The notes below the pieces were generated by a model. It ran no database searches. It was not told the origin of the DNA and saw only the letters and a program-made list of their open reading frames with translations. DNA of 64,000 nucleotides from Pelecanus crispus. Taxonomy: Eukaryota; Chordata; Aves; Pelecaniformes; Pelecanidae. The translations under genes were made by a program, and so were the position numbers. Shown here piece by piece: positions 50,484 through 61,482 of the stretch (position 1 is its first letter; each line of letters starts with the position of its first letter). Location of the stretch: positions 154,424,191 through 154,488,190 of the forward strand of contig NC_134644.1 in the NCBI RefSeq assembly GCF_030463565.1. The letters are read 5' to 3'.

Positions 50484-53400
50484 ACTTGACTGTCTAGAAA
50501 GCTTTACAATGTGGTGCATTTTGTCCAGGTTTTCCTATAACCTTGCTTATTTATGTTCTTCATTTTTACACCTTATCTCTATTTCTGGCTACACCTTGTT
50601 TGGTAAAAAGGCAACTCTAGGATAATTAATCTCTTTAATGATGTTATGGAAATGTTAAAAGTTATTCTTAATTATAAGGACTACATAAGGACTACAAAAC
50701 AATGAAAGGTGTTTTGAAGGTATGGTCCACATGGACACTGCAGAAGCTTTGATTGCTAGCAGAAAATTGAGATGAGATGGTAATTTGTATTTAAGAATTG
50801 CATTTGGGTGTTTTTCATTTTTTTTTCTCCGTGACAAGAAAGAGTAGGATAATACAAGGAGCTCAGTGTTGCTCCTTTCTCAAAAATAATAAACAAAAAT
50901 ATGAAAGTTGCATAAGGAAACAGTTTGGGACAGTAGGTGCTGATCTTTCAAGAAGGACACCATTTAAGGCATGTGGGTTATTACAAGTAAAAAAAAGAAA
51001 CAGGGCAGGAGTCTTGCCTTGCCAGTAGACTTTTCTGGGATTGCCAGAGGGCTGGAGTTGGCCAAGATCCTCTGGGCTGCTCAGAGGATGTCAGATGTGG
51101 GAGCTTCTGGAAAAGGAAAGTGTTTCTTAGGGCCTGAGGCCATGGAGATTGTTTACATAGATTGATACATTTATTTTGAAGGAAGGATACACTAAAAGCA
51201 GGATTTGAAAAAGAGTTCTTCCTTACTTCTTTCTTCAAACCCATATGAGAAAGGAAGTGAAGAGCTTTGAAGCTAGGATTTGGTGCCATATATACACGTA
51301 TCTGGCTTCTCCAAGTGCATCCCTCAGGGGATAGACCTTGTGCCTTTGCCTCCCAGGTTGGAACCCCCTGTTTCTCCTGCTCTTACACTAGGGTGAAGGC
51401 TATAGTATTTTTCTGTTTGAACTCTGTTCATCCAGAATATCAACCAGATTACTCTTGCTAATGTTTTCCTGTAGGAGCTTTGATTGGTTTGGGAGAATGA
51501 GGAGTCACTTTAAACAAAGTGCAGTTTACTCTTACCACAACATAAAATGACAAAGTGGGTTTTTTTAAGTCTAGAATTATAAATGAGTACATGAGTGCCT
51601 ACCTGACTGGAGCCTTTCACTTCTGTGGGCTGTATGCTGGTTTATTACACAGTCATTTCTGTTGCTTACTCTGCATCTTTATAGATAAACAAAGACTTTT
51701 ATTTTCCTGTCTTAGCTGAGGCATATGAATTAGTTTAATAATACTCAGAAGACATAAACTAAAATAGCAACATTAAATGCATTGCTTTGATGTTTTTGCT
51801 AAGAATCTTCTATCTGGTTGTCATCTTTTTCCCCATTCCTTCTTGCATTTACTCCCAGTCCTATTACTGAATTAATGTAACTTAGGCCTATACTAAACAG
51901 CCTGACAGACAGATCATGGCACTCTGATGCATTGCTACGAGGAAGCGGAAATCTGTCACAGGAGGAGGTGAACTGGAACTGACTTTAGGTTTCCAATTTC
52001 TCAAGAATGCAAGAAAAAGAAAAGTAAGGGGAAGTGAGGAAGTAAGGGGAGAAAGAATTTAAATAGTATTCTTGACATTTTGAAATAATGATCATTGGCA
52101 CTAATGCCAAAAAGCTTGTAAACCATTGCCTTGTGTGGATTAAAGAAGTAGAAAGGCCAGCTCCCTTTTAGGCAGAGTACTTTGTAGTGCTATCTCAATT
52201 TTGGGGATTAAGATAGATTTCGATAGGCTTACATTTCCTAACAAGTCTATGACCACCAGTGCCCCTTAGGGCTCTCCCACTGCACATTCTGACCACCTGC
52301 AAGGGAGAGGAAACTCATCTTTCTGCTTGTAAGCCAGATCCAGCACTTGCAGCTAGAAGCATTGCTTTTCTTGGGCTATTACCTACTCATATTATTTACC
52401 AGATGAAGTAATGTGGATTGTAACAGAAATGGGGAGTAGTGGCAATACGAACCAAGGTTAGTCTGGAGCTCTTGGCAATGCAGAGGAACACAGATATGAA
52501 CAAAATTGTTTCCTTCATCCCTCTCTCTTCCTTTGCTCCAACTTTCAACACACTCTTTTCTATGCTGTGAGATGCCCCTGTCTTCTGTGATTTTTCAAAT
52601 GGCTTTCAACAGCTTTTGAATACTACCGTTACGGAGGAATTACATCTTTTCTTGGGATCAAACTACTCTGGCAATTTTGGTGTACTTGCAGTGTCAGCCA
52701 GTCTGTCTTCACTCCTAGTATGCTGACTGTGCAAACACTGGCTGGAGTGTAGTCAGCCCCCAGCTTTGCAAGGACAGAAAGCTCTGTCACAACAAAGTAC
52801 TTCTCGCCATGTGCAGGAGAGCTGTATGGACACAGGAACCAATCCGACGGGAGAGACCGACATCTGTAAAGTGAGGAGATAGCTAATCTGTGACAGAGGG
52901 TGATATGTCTGTATGAAATTATAAACTCTGTTTGGGATTGGGTTCTGAATTGTCAAAGTTAGTCTCTGAAGTGCCTGAGTGGATGTTTGGCAGGTGGCAG
53001 CCCTGACCAGGAAAGCAGCCTGCCATCTCCTCAAAGGACTGTTGTGGGGAAGGCAGTGGGTGCTCTGCGGACAGTGGGCTGATGGGGCTGTGCTCCCTGG
53101 GGGCAGCTGCAAACAGGCTTCATGGTGCTGAGGTTTGTGCAACCCAGTGCTGTGAACTCAGGCCCAGGTACAGAGCTCTGCGTCACTCCTGAGCACCTGA
53201 TACTGGAGCTGGGGTAAACCAAGGTAAGAAACACTGCAAATGATGAGGTTCTGTGGTGGCCGTGGCAGAGACACTGGTTTAGGAAATCCTTTCTGCCTGC
53301 CTCCTTGTTCCCATCCTCAGTCACGTCTCCCATTCCATGCCACAGCTCCCTCTCCCTTCATCTGTGCTGCTAAAATTGCTTTTGGACAAGCTGTAAACCT

Positions 53401-54255
53401 GACCTCTATACCAGGATGTCTCCTTTTTGAAGTTTTCTAGCCAGCTTTTCCACTGTCTTGCCAAATGCATTCATAGCCTGTGCAACAGCTTTTTTTTTTT
53501 TTTTCGTTAAAGATCTGATTTATGTTATTTTCACCCTCAGTTCACCCCCAGCTGTTAGTTCTGCACCTGCCTGAACTTCCTCCAGTTATGCCTGCTATAA
53601 AAACCATTTTGTTATCAATCTGGCTCATAAAATGGTCAAACAAATGGTATATCATGCTGGCATCACGGAAATTGAATAGCAGGAATGTGCATTAAGGGAC
53701 AGTCTGGAGACTGGAATGATTAAATCTGTACCCAATGCAACAGCTTGTGTGGCCACAGTCTGAGAAGTAAGGTAGCCCCACCTGAAACTCTCCAGAAATG
53801 CAAACATTTTTTTCATAGTTTCATAGTATAAGATATTCTGAGCTGGATGGTGACTGATGCAGACCTCTTTTCTACTGCTTGATGCTGAGACATCAGGTGG
53901 ACCCTGGACTTTGTGCTTCATCCCAATGGAAAATACACTTCATTTTTGTACAGACTCACATAAGCAGGTATGGCTGGGGAGAGCGAGGCCTCCCCAGTAT
54001 GGTAGGAAACAGAAAGAAAGAGAGGCTTGTGTAAAAGCATAATTATACAAAAGACTCAGACAAGAGACAAAACAATTTCCCCAATCTGGCATGAAGGGGT
54101 GACATCAGACCCAGAGCAGCTCGCATCTTGGGACTATTCCTTTGAAATAGCTATAGCTTTAATGTGCTTTGAAAGTAAAGTCATTGTGGTTATGGAAGTC
54201 TTGTTAGTAAATTAAGACGAATTCATTTCTTCCCTGCTATGCTGTCTTCCGAAAG

Positions 54256-54573
54256 TTAAGCAATGGTTTTCCTAGGTTGGGTGCATGTCTGGGAAAGTTT
54301 AAAAGCGATCGGCTTGGGTTCAAAGAATAGGATATATGGAAAAGTGGTCTCCCTTTCTTTGCAACAAAACCATAAAAAGCTGTGCCTGAAGGAATGGGCA
54401 TTACAATGAAATAGTGACAGACACTTGTCAATCTTCTTTTCTATTAAAGATAAATAAAACCAGTGAGCTGGTCCACTTGTCAGAACAATTTGCAGTAGAA
54501 CAGGATTATCCAGTCCAATATCAGGCCACAATATAACAACAATTAATGTTAGAAGAATAAAACTTAATTTCAT
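54256..54573 (-). other. Small open frame with signal-peptide-like start
   Basis: A 105-codon minus-strand frame with a true ATG begins MKLSFILLTLIVVILWPDIG, a hydrophobic stretch that resembles a signal peptide or a single membrane anchor, followed by five cysteines including an adjacent pair. An overlapping frame (54431-54237) is also open, and AT-rich DNA readily encodes hydrophobic runs. No family is recognised. Confidence 0.12.
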
Positions 54574-56976
54574 CTTTTCTGAATTTGACTCTTGAGAAGC
54601 TTCTGTTTACTCTTCCCTTTAGGCAATTTTTGAACTAAACTTTGTTCTCTCACAAAGGACTTGAAAGTATTATTCTCCTGAAATCTCTTAAAACACTGAG
54701 ACATCTATCTCAGAAATAGACTTGAGGAAATTTGATACAAATTATGAAGTTTTCTTTAGGACTCCTGACCTGATGCACTAGAAAATGTTCCGTGCTTAGA
54801 AAGAATGCTTCCCTGCCATTACCTCCGTATGGTTTTGGCATCAATCAGCCTTTTGACTTAAGTTGAGCTACTTAAAGATGTCTTGTGTAATGTCTATGTG
54901 GCCATAAATGAGCAAGACCTCTTTGCTAGGAACAACTTATTTCTTGAGGGGAAACAACCCAAGGGTTAAGTGCAGTACCTGTGGGATCACATTCTGTACA
55001 ACTGAAGTCCATACCAGTTTTTTAAATGAAAATAATGTTTTCTGCTCTTCTATGAAAAACACCTGTAACTGCAGAATAGTTTGCAGAGTAATAGGATTTG
55101 TTTTTCTTAGATGTAAGGAAAAAAATACATTTATTTTTCCTTGTTCCACTTCAAACTGGCAATGAAGTTTTTGCTGTGAGGTTTTTAACAGAATTCAATA
55201 AACCTTAACAGAGTGAGGCTGTCAGGAATGGCTGTCAGATGCAGATGAAATTCTTGTGACCTAGGGCTGAAAAAGAACAAATTACCAGAAACAAGCGGAC
55301 TTCTGTCTCAAGCAAAAGATGGGAAGTCCATCAATCACTTACTAATGAATTATGAAATATTGTATTTTCTGACCAGAAAACCATGGTAGATTTGGACTGT
55401 GTTTGCAATGCATATTTATAGTTTCAGTTGTGCTGTGGTTTAAGTTTGTGGTGTTCATGTTGGGAAAAACTCAGTCAACTTGTACGGAAGTTATCCACCA
55501 ACTTGGATGTGTAGCTCTTTCTCTTGGAGTTTAGTGCATTTTTTCTATAAATATTTTAGAGCAGGAAAGTTTGTGGTCATTCTGATGTTTAAAAAAATCA
55601 GTAGTTAGGGTGTGAAAACCATTTTCCTGCAATTGTAGGTTTTTTTGTAGGTGAACAAAGAGTTGTGACTTCCTTTCATTTACCTGCAGAGCCTTTGATT
55701 TATGAAGCATATTCTTTCACTTTACATGGTGGAACTTTGACTGTTCTTTTGCCTGTGTTACAATATGACTTGAAAAAGAGCACTTACTTTTAAGAAACTT
55801 GGTGCGTTAAAAATGAAACTATCTGGAAAAGCTAAGGGAACTGGGAAAATGAGGATCCTATTGCTTAAAGCTGAGCAAAACCAAACTTTCTCAGTTCTGC
55901 TTTCCAAACAGCTTTCTTAAAAAGACAGATATAGAAGGCCTAAAATAATACTCTTTAATAAAGAACACGTTCTTTCTCTTCTTTGAGTTGGCTTTGATCA
56001 ATATCCATGTAAAAGAATTGCAGTTTTTTTGACTTTCAGGTGTTTGGAAATGTTGCTCACTGGCTATGATCATTATGATGTTTTGATTTTTCATATAACT
56101 GTTGATAAACCCCATGCTGATAAGCTCTTTTTTGTCCCTGATTGTTGTAAATAATTTGAGTTTCGTTTGAGTTTTTTCTTGAAGTTCAAAAGTTTTTATA
56201 ATCTTTTTGATCCATTGTATATCTATACAATGCAGACAGATGGACCATGGTTGAAACTTAATGAAGAACCTAGAAAGAAGTCTTCTACCAGCATCTTCTT
56301 ATATTATGATTTGTCTCCCATATGCTGGTAATAGCAGTGTCTTGATGGACAGCTGGAGAAGTAGCACTGGAAGCAACTGTCATGGATACTCCATATCCTG
56401 TCTGAGAAGGTGCACTCTGATCATGCTACCCAGGAGGAATCCCTGAATCTTCAAGGAAAAGTGTCCATGTTTGTATATTCAGTGAATATCTCTCAGAATT
56501 TAGATATGAAAGCATAATTAAATTGTTATGCTATTCTGAGTATCACTGGATGTCTCACTTAGCAAGCATCAGCACAACAAAACCCCAAGTCTCTTGACCA
56601 AAAAGAGCAGTTAGACGTATACATCTTTTAGACTTGGTGGCTACTGCTTGAGACTTGGAAGTGGACTGGATGCCCTGTGATGCAGCTTTCACAAGGGAGA
56701 AACAACTGTCTCTTTTCTCCGGACATTGGGTTAGTGGATGAGTTCAGCTGAGGAGGTTGGGCAATCACCCAAATCAGAGCAGAGATATAAATATTAGCAG
56801 GGCATTCTCATGGGAGATCCACAGAATTTAAAATTGGCTTCCTTGATTGGTCTCAGAGCCTGACAGAGCTTGGCAGACCCATATATTTTCTCAGGCATTA
56901 AATGAGCATGGCTTGGATTATCTCCCTAAATATTTTCTTTCCTTTTGGTGAAGTACAGAAATTGTGGAATTACTTT

Positions 56977-56996
56977 AAAAAAAAAAAAAAAAAAAA
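56977..56996. repeat. A20 homopolymer
   Basis: Twenty A in a row, followed by GAAAATGG. It could be the tail of a retroposed sequence, but nothing recognisable precedes it. Confidence 0.9.
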
Positions 56997-57029
56997 GAAA
57001 ATGGAAGGTTTGTATCCTGGATCCATATT

Positions 57030-57115
57030 TATCATAGAAGAAAGTGCTAGGAAAGATCTCAGAAGGTCACCTAGTCCATTTTCCTATCCCAAAGCAGGAT
57101 TAATGATACATGAAG
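57030..57115 (-). mobile_element. CR1 3' end fragment, old
   Basis: The + strand shows the reverse complement of a CR1 tail: ATCATAGAAGAAAGTGCTAG, then GATCTCAGAAGGTCACCTAG, TCCATTTTCC and AAAGCAGGATTAATGATA. It is about 85 bp, diverged, of the subfamily whose consensus reads AGGTCACCTAGTCCA. Minus orientation. Confidence 0.75.
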
Positions 57116-57940
57116 TAGAGTTCCCACACTGTGGTGCACTGATGATGCATGAACCCCTTGAAAGTGAATGTAGCAGTGCAGCATGGAGTTACAGTGTTCT
57201 GGGGCAAATCTTCAGTGCACAGGAAATACTATTTTCAGGAGATCATTTGGGATAGTCTTGCTGAGCCTGCAGCAAAGGGAGGGAGGCCTGTAATTGATTG
57301 AGGCTGTTCAGCCTTGGAGGACAGTGAGAGCAGCTGAGAGTGCCGGATACAGCAGGATGCATCCCTGTCTCCTGTTGTTCAGCTGGGCTTTCTGCCCATG
57401 GCAGCTTTCCTGACTTGCTTCTATAAGCTGGTGCTGTAGCTGCAGTCCCTGGGTTTCTCAGCCACTCTGACTAAATGTGCCTGCATCCGTTCTCTGGCAC
57501 TGAAACTGCCTGGTGTGGAGCAGCCCGTGTTCTCATTATCATACTCTGCCACACCTCAAAACAAGGTGCCCACTTGCAGGACAGCTGCCTGCTGGGAGTG
57601 ACATGTGGCCCATTTGGACTCTAAAAACACACACAGGAGAGAGAAAAGCAGATTGTTTGGGAGGCCAATACATTTCCAGGGGCCATTTTAATAATTTAAT
57701 AGAAAAGGTAACTGAGTCTCTGTGTCTGGGTAGATTCCTTGTTGCAACTGAGTTTACTCTGATAGATATAGCCCCTGCCCTGTAGGTGCAGCCCCTCCCT
57801 TGCAGACTTCTTTTATGCATGATCTCACTGCATAAAGTCATCTTGTTGTCCTGGCAAAGCAACATCCCTATCTGCTTGGGGCTTTTTACTTGAGGAGCAG
57901 ATTTTTCTCTAGCAGTTTTCTGCATATTCTGGTCTGTGGC

Positions 57941-58509
57941 TGTCCTGGTTTTGGCTGGGATAGAGTTAATTTTATTCCTAGTAGCAGGCATAGTGCTGTG
58001 GTTTGGATTTAGTAGGAGAAGAATGTTGATAACACACTGATGTTTTAGTTGTTGCTGAGTACTGCTTATGCTAGTCAAGGACTTTTCAGCTTCCCATGCT
58101 CTGCCAGGTGCACAAGAAGCTGGGAGGGGACACAACCAAGAAAGTTGATCCAAACTGCCCAAAGGGCTATTCCATACCACATGACATCATGCTCAGTATA
58201 TAAACTGTGGAGGGGGGAAGTTGGCCGGGGGGCAGCAATCGCTGCTCGAGGAACGGCTGGGCATCAGTCAGCGGGTGGTGAGTTGTTGCATCACTTGTTT
58301 TTTTCCTGGGTTTTGTTTCTCTCTCTCTCATTGTTCTCCTTTTCATTACAGTTATTATTATTATTTTATTTCAATTATTAAACTGTTCTTATCTCAATCA
58401 ATGAGTTTTCTTACTTTTGCCCTTCCGATTCTCTCCCCCATCCCACCAGAGGGGGAAGGGGAGTGAGCGGTTGGATGGTGCTTGTTTGCTGACGTGCTAA
58501 ACCACAACA
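57941..58509 (+). mobile_element. Solo LTR of an avian endogenous retrovirus (ERVL-like)
   Basis: A 569-bp LTR begins TGTCCTGGTTTTGGCTGG and ends AAACCACAACA, with short inverted-repeat character (TGT...ACA) and a perfect 5-bp target duplication outside. Inside, in order, are a CRE-like TGACATCAT, a TATATAAA box (58197-58204), an ATT microsatellite, an ATTAAA polyadenylation signal (58377-58382) and a CCACCAGAGGGGGAAGGGG stretch. No internal viral sequence flanks it, so the provirus collapsed by LTR-LTR recombination. I recall this LTR type as very common in bird genomes; the ERVL assignment rests on that memory and the 5-bp duplication. The complete promoter signals mean it could once have driven nearby transcription. 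Confidence 0.93.
58197..58204 (+). promoter_or_regulatory. TATA box of the solo LTR
   Basis: TATATAAA lies 257 bases into the LTR, about 45 bases downstream of a CRE-like TGACATCAT motif. It is the expected U3 core promoter, with transcription predicted from about 58230 toward the right. Confidence 0.7.
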
Positions 58510-60060
58510 GTGGCTTCTTCCTGTGTTCAGTTTACCCCAAGGCTCAGATGACCTGTGCTACAGAGACACATACAAGCGGTTATTGCAGATAGTCTTATTG
58601 AGTGCTGGTCATTTGAATGCTGATAACTTGCTGCTGTGATCTTTGTCGTAATTCTGCTCATAGTGCCTGCTTTGGGGACCCCCCTAGTCTTATGATCCAA
58701 ATTTCTCTCAGGGACACTGGGGCAGGGATAATACAAGTGAAGTAAAAGAGCACAATTTTTGGGACACAGGGGTTGCCTTTGCTAATCAAGTGAAGCAGAC
58801 ACAGTAGGATGTTGAGAAAGATGGGTTTTGTGGGAGAGGGATGTGGAGTGAGGTCTCCACCTGATGAGAGGATGTAGGAGATGATAGGGTACTAGAAAGT
58901 CTAGTGGCTAGACACCAGTTCATATCATCCACTGACAAGGATGGCTAGGAAATCAGTCTGTGCAGTGTTTGAGATGACATATAGAGCTACTAGATCATCA
59001 GGGTGTTGATGGCCAGTGTTGATGCAGGAGTGTAACCTTGGCTTTTGGGTAGAAGAGGCAGGCTGTGTTATCAGACTGCACAGGATGGCATTACAACAGG
59101 TACTATACCATTGTAGTCACATATGCCATACTAAAATAAAGGAGCTGACGAAGAAAGACCTTTTGAAAAAGAGGTCTGCCATGCCTGAAAACCTTACCTC
59201 TTCTCAGAAAGGTAAGTATCTAATGGAGGTTCAAACATTTTTGTATCTGCTGAAGGAGGCAGATGAGGGACAGAGGCACTCCTAAGACCATGTCTTGGGC
59301 TGTCAGAGGCAAATGTTTCTCTTGGAAAAAATCTGAAAGCTGATAGCTTTCACCCCTGTGAAAAGAACATCCTCAGGGATTCAATTTAGAAAGGCATGCT
59401 ATACCATGCTGGCACCTTAGTATGACTTCAAGACTGAAGATGTAGATGTATAATCTTAGCTTTTGATAGTCACTATTTTAGTAAGCATTTTGTGAAGAAA
59501 TACAAGGTAGCTGGGCCCATGACTATAGTCATGGATTTACTTCCATAGTGCAGTGATGGGCTTCCATCTCTGTTGTAGGAGAGGAAGGAGCTATGCCAAG
59601 AGATGTTGTTGCTTGATGGCCTGTTAGGTACTTCTCCTGTGAGGTGCAAAACTAACAGAAGCAGATCTGACTTTGGCTAGCACTTGACTGATCCTAGAAT
59701 GGCGTCCTTCTGCCTGACAAAGACTTTTTTTCACTTGCCCTTTCCATAGTTGCATATTGTGATTTGACAGAGCATTTGCGCAACCTGGTCTCCCATCTAG
59801 TTTAACATCGTGATGTCCAGAAAACAAGTGATCCTCCGAGAACTGCAGTGTGTGCCCTATTAGGAAACACTGTAATTAATGGCTGCTGAAATGTTAACAT
59901 TGAAACGTAATATACAATAGTTCTGTGTTCTGAATTTCTGAACCACAGCATATTGCATCATGTTTTATGATGTCCTCAAGGTAGTAAAGTATTTATAGAC
60001 ATATAAAAGATAAATTTTTTCCTAAATCTCATATCAGAAGATTTAGAGAAAAAAATCTAC

Positions 60061-60249
60061 CTTTAAAATTATTGTGATTTTTGAAGGTAAATATAGAGCA
60101 TCTCCCAGCTTGTGAATGGTCCTTCTGTCACTGTCACCAATTGAGAGAGAATCCAGCTGGTCAGAAATGGCATCATAGCTCTCATATTGGCACTCTTCCT
60201 GCTTTGCTCCTCTGATATTGCTGTATGACTTGCAGAGTGCTGTCACTTT
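60061..60249 (-). other. Exon-like 189-bp segment, unknown protein
   Basis: On the minus strand, a frame starts exactly after a CTAG (possible acceptor, AG at 60251-60250), runs 63 codons and reaches AAAG|GTAGAT, a possible donor at 60060. It is 189 bp and phase 0 at both ends, so it could be a cassette exon. It encodes a polar, mixed-charge peptide with the stretch YESYDAISDQLDSLSIGDSD, which looks more like real protein than AT-rich noise. It contains no ATG of its own near the start (the frame's apparent start is GTG). I do not recognise the family, and no neighbouring exon was found. It may be a pseudo-exon. Confidence 0.22.
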
Positions 60250-61230
60250 CTAGATTCCCAGACAAATAAATAATGAATATGGCTTCATTTAGCAATTGAG
60301 ATATTTACGTCTGTAAGTTAGCTATTTTTCAGTAACTTCAGAAGAATTGTGTGCTGACTGAAAACCTCGAGAGTGAGGAATAGCTTTATTATATATGTGG
60401 CTGTAATGTGAACATGCAACACAGCTAAATACTTTCAACATAGAAAGTATCATTATATTAAAAACTGACCCACACTTTAATCTGTCTAGCACAGGTTGCT
60501 GTTAGAGAAGGATACATTTAGATGTATGAGTTAAATTTCATTACTAAAGCAACCTTCTGAAGTTTGGTCTGAGACCAAGTGTGAATTATATTTTTGGAGT
60601 AACTAAGAATATCACCAACACACCACTGAACTCACCTTTCACTCCAGACGCAAGGAAAATGTTTTTGATCTTTTTGTCTTTCACATACATTGACTGTGTT
60701 TCAACAAGAACAGTTAGGAAAGCAAATTGAAATTCTTAAGTGTACCAGAAAGGAAAGTGAATAATTACAAGAAGAAAGTGAATAAACAACTAAGTTATGG
60801 TTGGAAATCTCTATGATGAGCTTCATGTCAAATAATAGTACCACTTTGGCTCTTTAAAAAAATTCTGTGGTGTTTTAGGGAAAATTGCAAAATACAGCAC
60901 CTTAACCTAGTTGACGAGAGTCTTTAACTACAAACTGAAAATTTATTTGTACTTCTTTGTATTTTTCTTCCAGGTCTAGGATAGATTCAAATGGGAATAC
61001 TGCATTATATTTTTAACATAGCCCAAAGAAATTGTGATGTGTTTCACAAACTTTCTGTTTCAGAAGACTAAATAGACTATCAGAGTCTACTAAGGGCTTC
61101 TTCCCAAAATTTCCTCTCCCTTCCTCCATTAGTTATCAGCTCTGTGTCCCTTTGGTCACCTTTCAGCAGAGTTCAGTCTTTCTAGATATAGGATAAAGGG
61201 AAATGAAATGACCTTGGCATTAGTCAGTGA

Positions 61231-61482
61231 TTTAAACAAACACAGTCACAGGAAGGAGGTGTCTGTATCCCACAAAGGGGTCCTAGCCTAAAACCCACAT
61301 CCTTTAACCTCGTGTGGGAAAACTGTTTCACCTGCGTGGAGCCACTTGAATGCATTGGGACATGTGAAGAAAAAGAAATCAATGGTCTGGAAAATATTAT
61401 ATATACTGGAAAATGTGTAATGAGATGCTGCCAATGGCTCAGCTGCGTAAGCACTGGGAGCACAGTCAGGAACATCTGTTGA
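61231..61482 (+). other. Cysteine-rich open stretch, cystine-knot-like spacing
   Basis: A + strand frame is open for 83 codons between TGA (61228-61230) and TGA (61480-61482), with ten cysteines. From Cys32 the spacing includes C-X8-C-X3-C-X16-C-X3-CC (for example PLECIGTCEEKE, then KCVMRCC). The C-X8-C-X3-C-X16-C part equals the spacing I recall in mucin-type C-terminal cystine knots, but the tail after CC is shorter and CXXXCC replaces C-X-CC. There is no ATG near the start, so it would have to be a terminal exon; the CACAG at about 61250 is a weak acceptor. The opposite strand is also open across the region. A decayed exon or coincidence are both possible. Confidence 0.18.

Larger units (their letters stand above)
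49801..57029. other. Gene-poor interval
   Basis: Mostly AT-rich unique-looking DNA. Two weak coding-like stretches are listed separately (50379-50483 + and 54256-54573 -). An A20 run is at 56977-56996. No known gene recognised. Confidence 0.4.
57936..58514. repeat. Target-site duplication GTGGC flanking solo LTR
   Basis: GTGGC at 57936-57940 immediately precedes the LTR's TG, and GTGGC at 58510-58514 immediately follows its CA. A 5-bp duplication is usual for ERVL-type and some other retroviral integrases. It fixes both borders of the LTR exactly. Confidence 0.93.

Noticed and set aside
52753..53142. 129-codon minus-strand frame
   Set aside because: Overlapped by another open frame on the same strand (53031-53333), with no recognisable domain; likely chance in a GC-richer patch.
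53810..53850. CATAGTTTCATAGTATAAG, CR1-terminus-like
   Set aside because: Only the terminal-repeat-like string matches; the adjoining sequence does not follow any CR1 tail I know.
57539..58180. 213-codon minus-strand frame
   Set aside because: Its first part is antisense to the solo LTR and the rest runs into unrelated flanking DNA, so it is not a gene.
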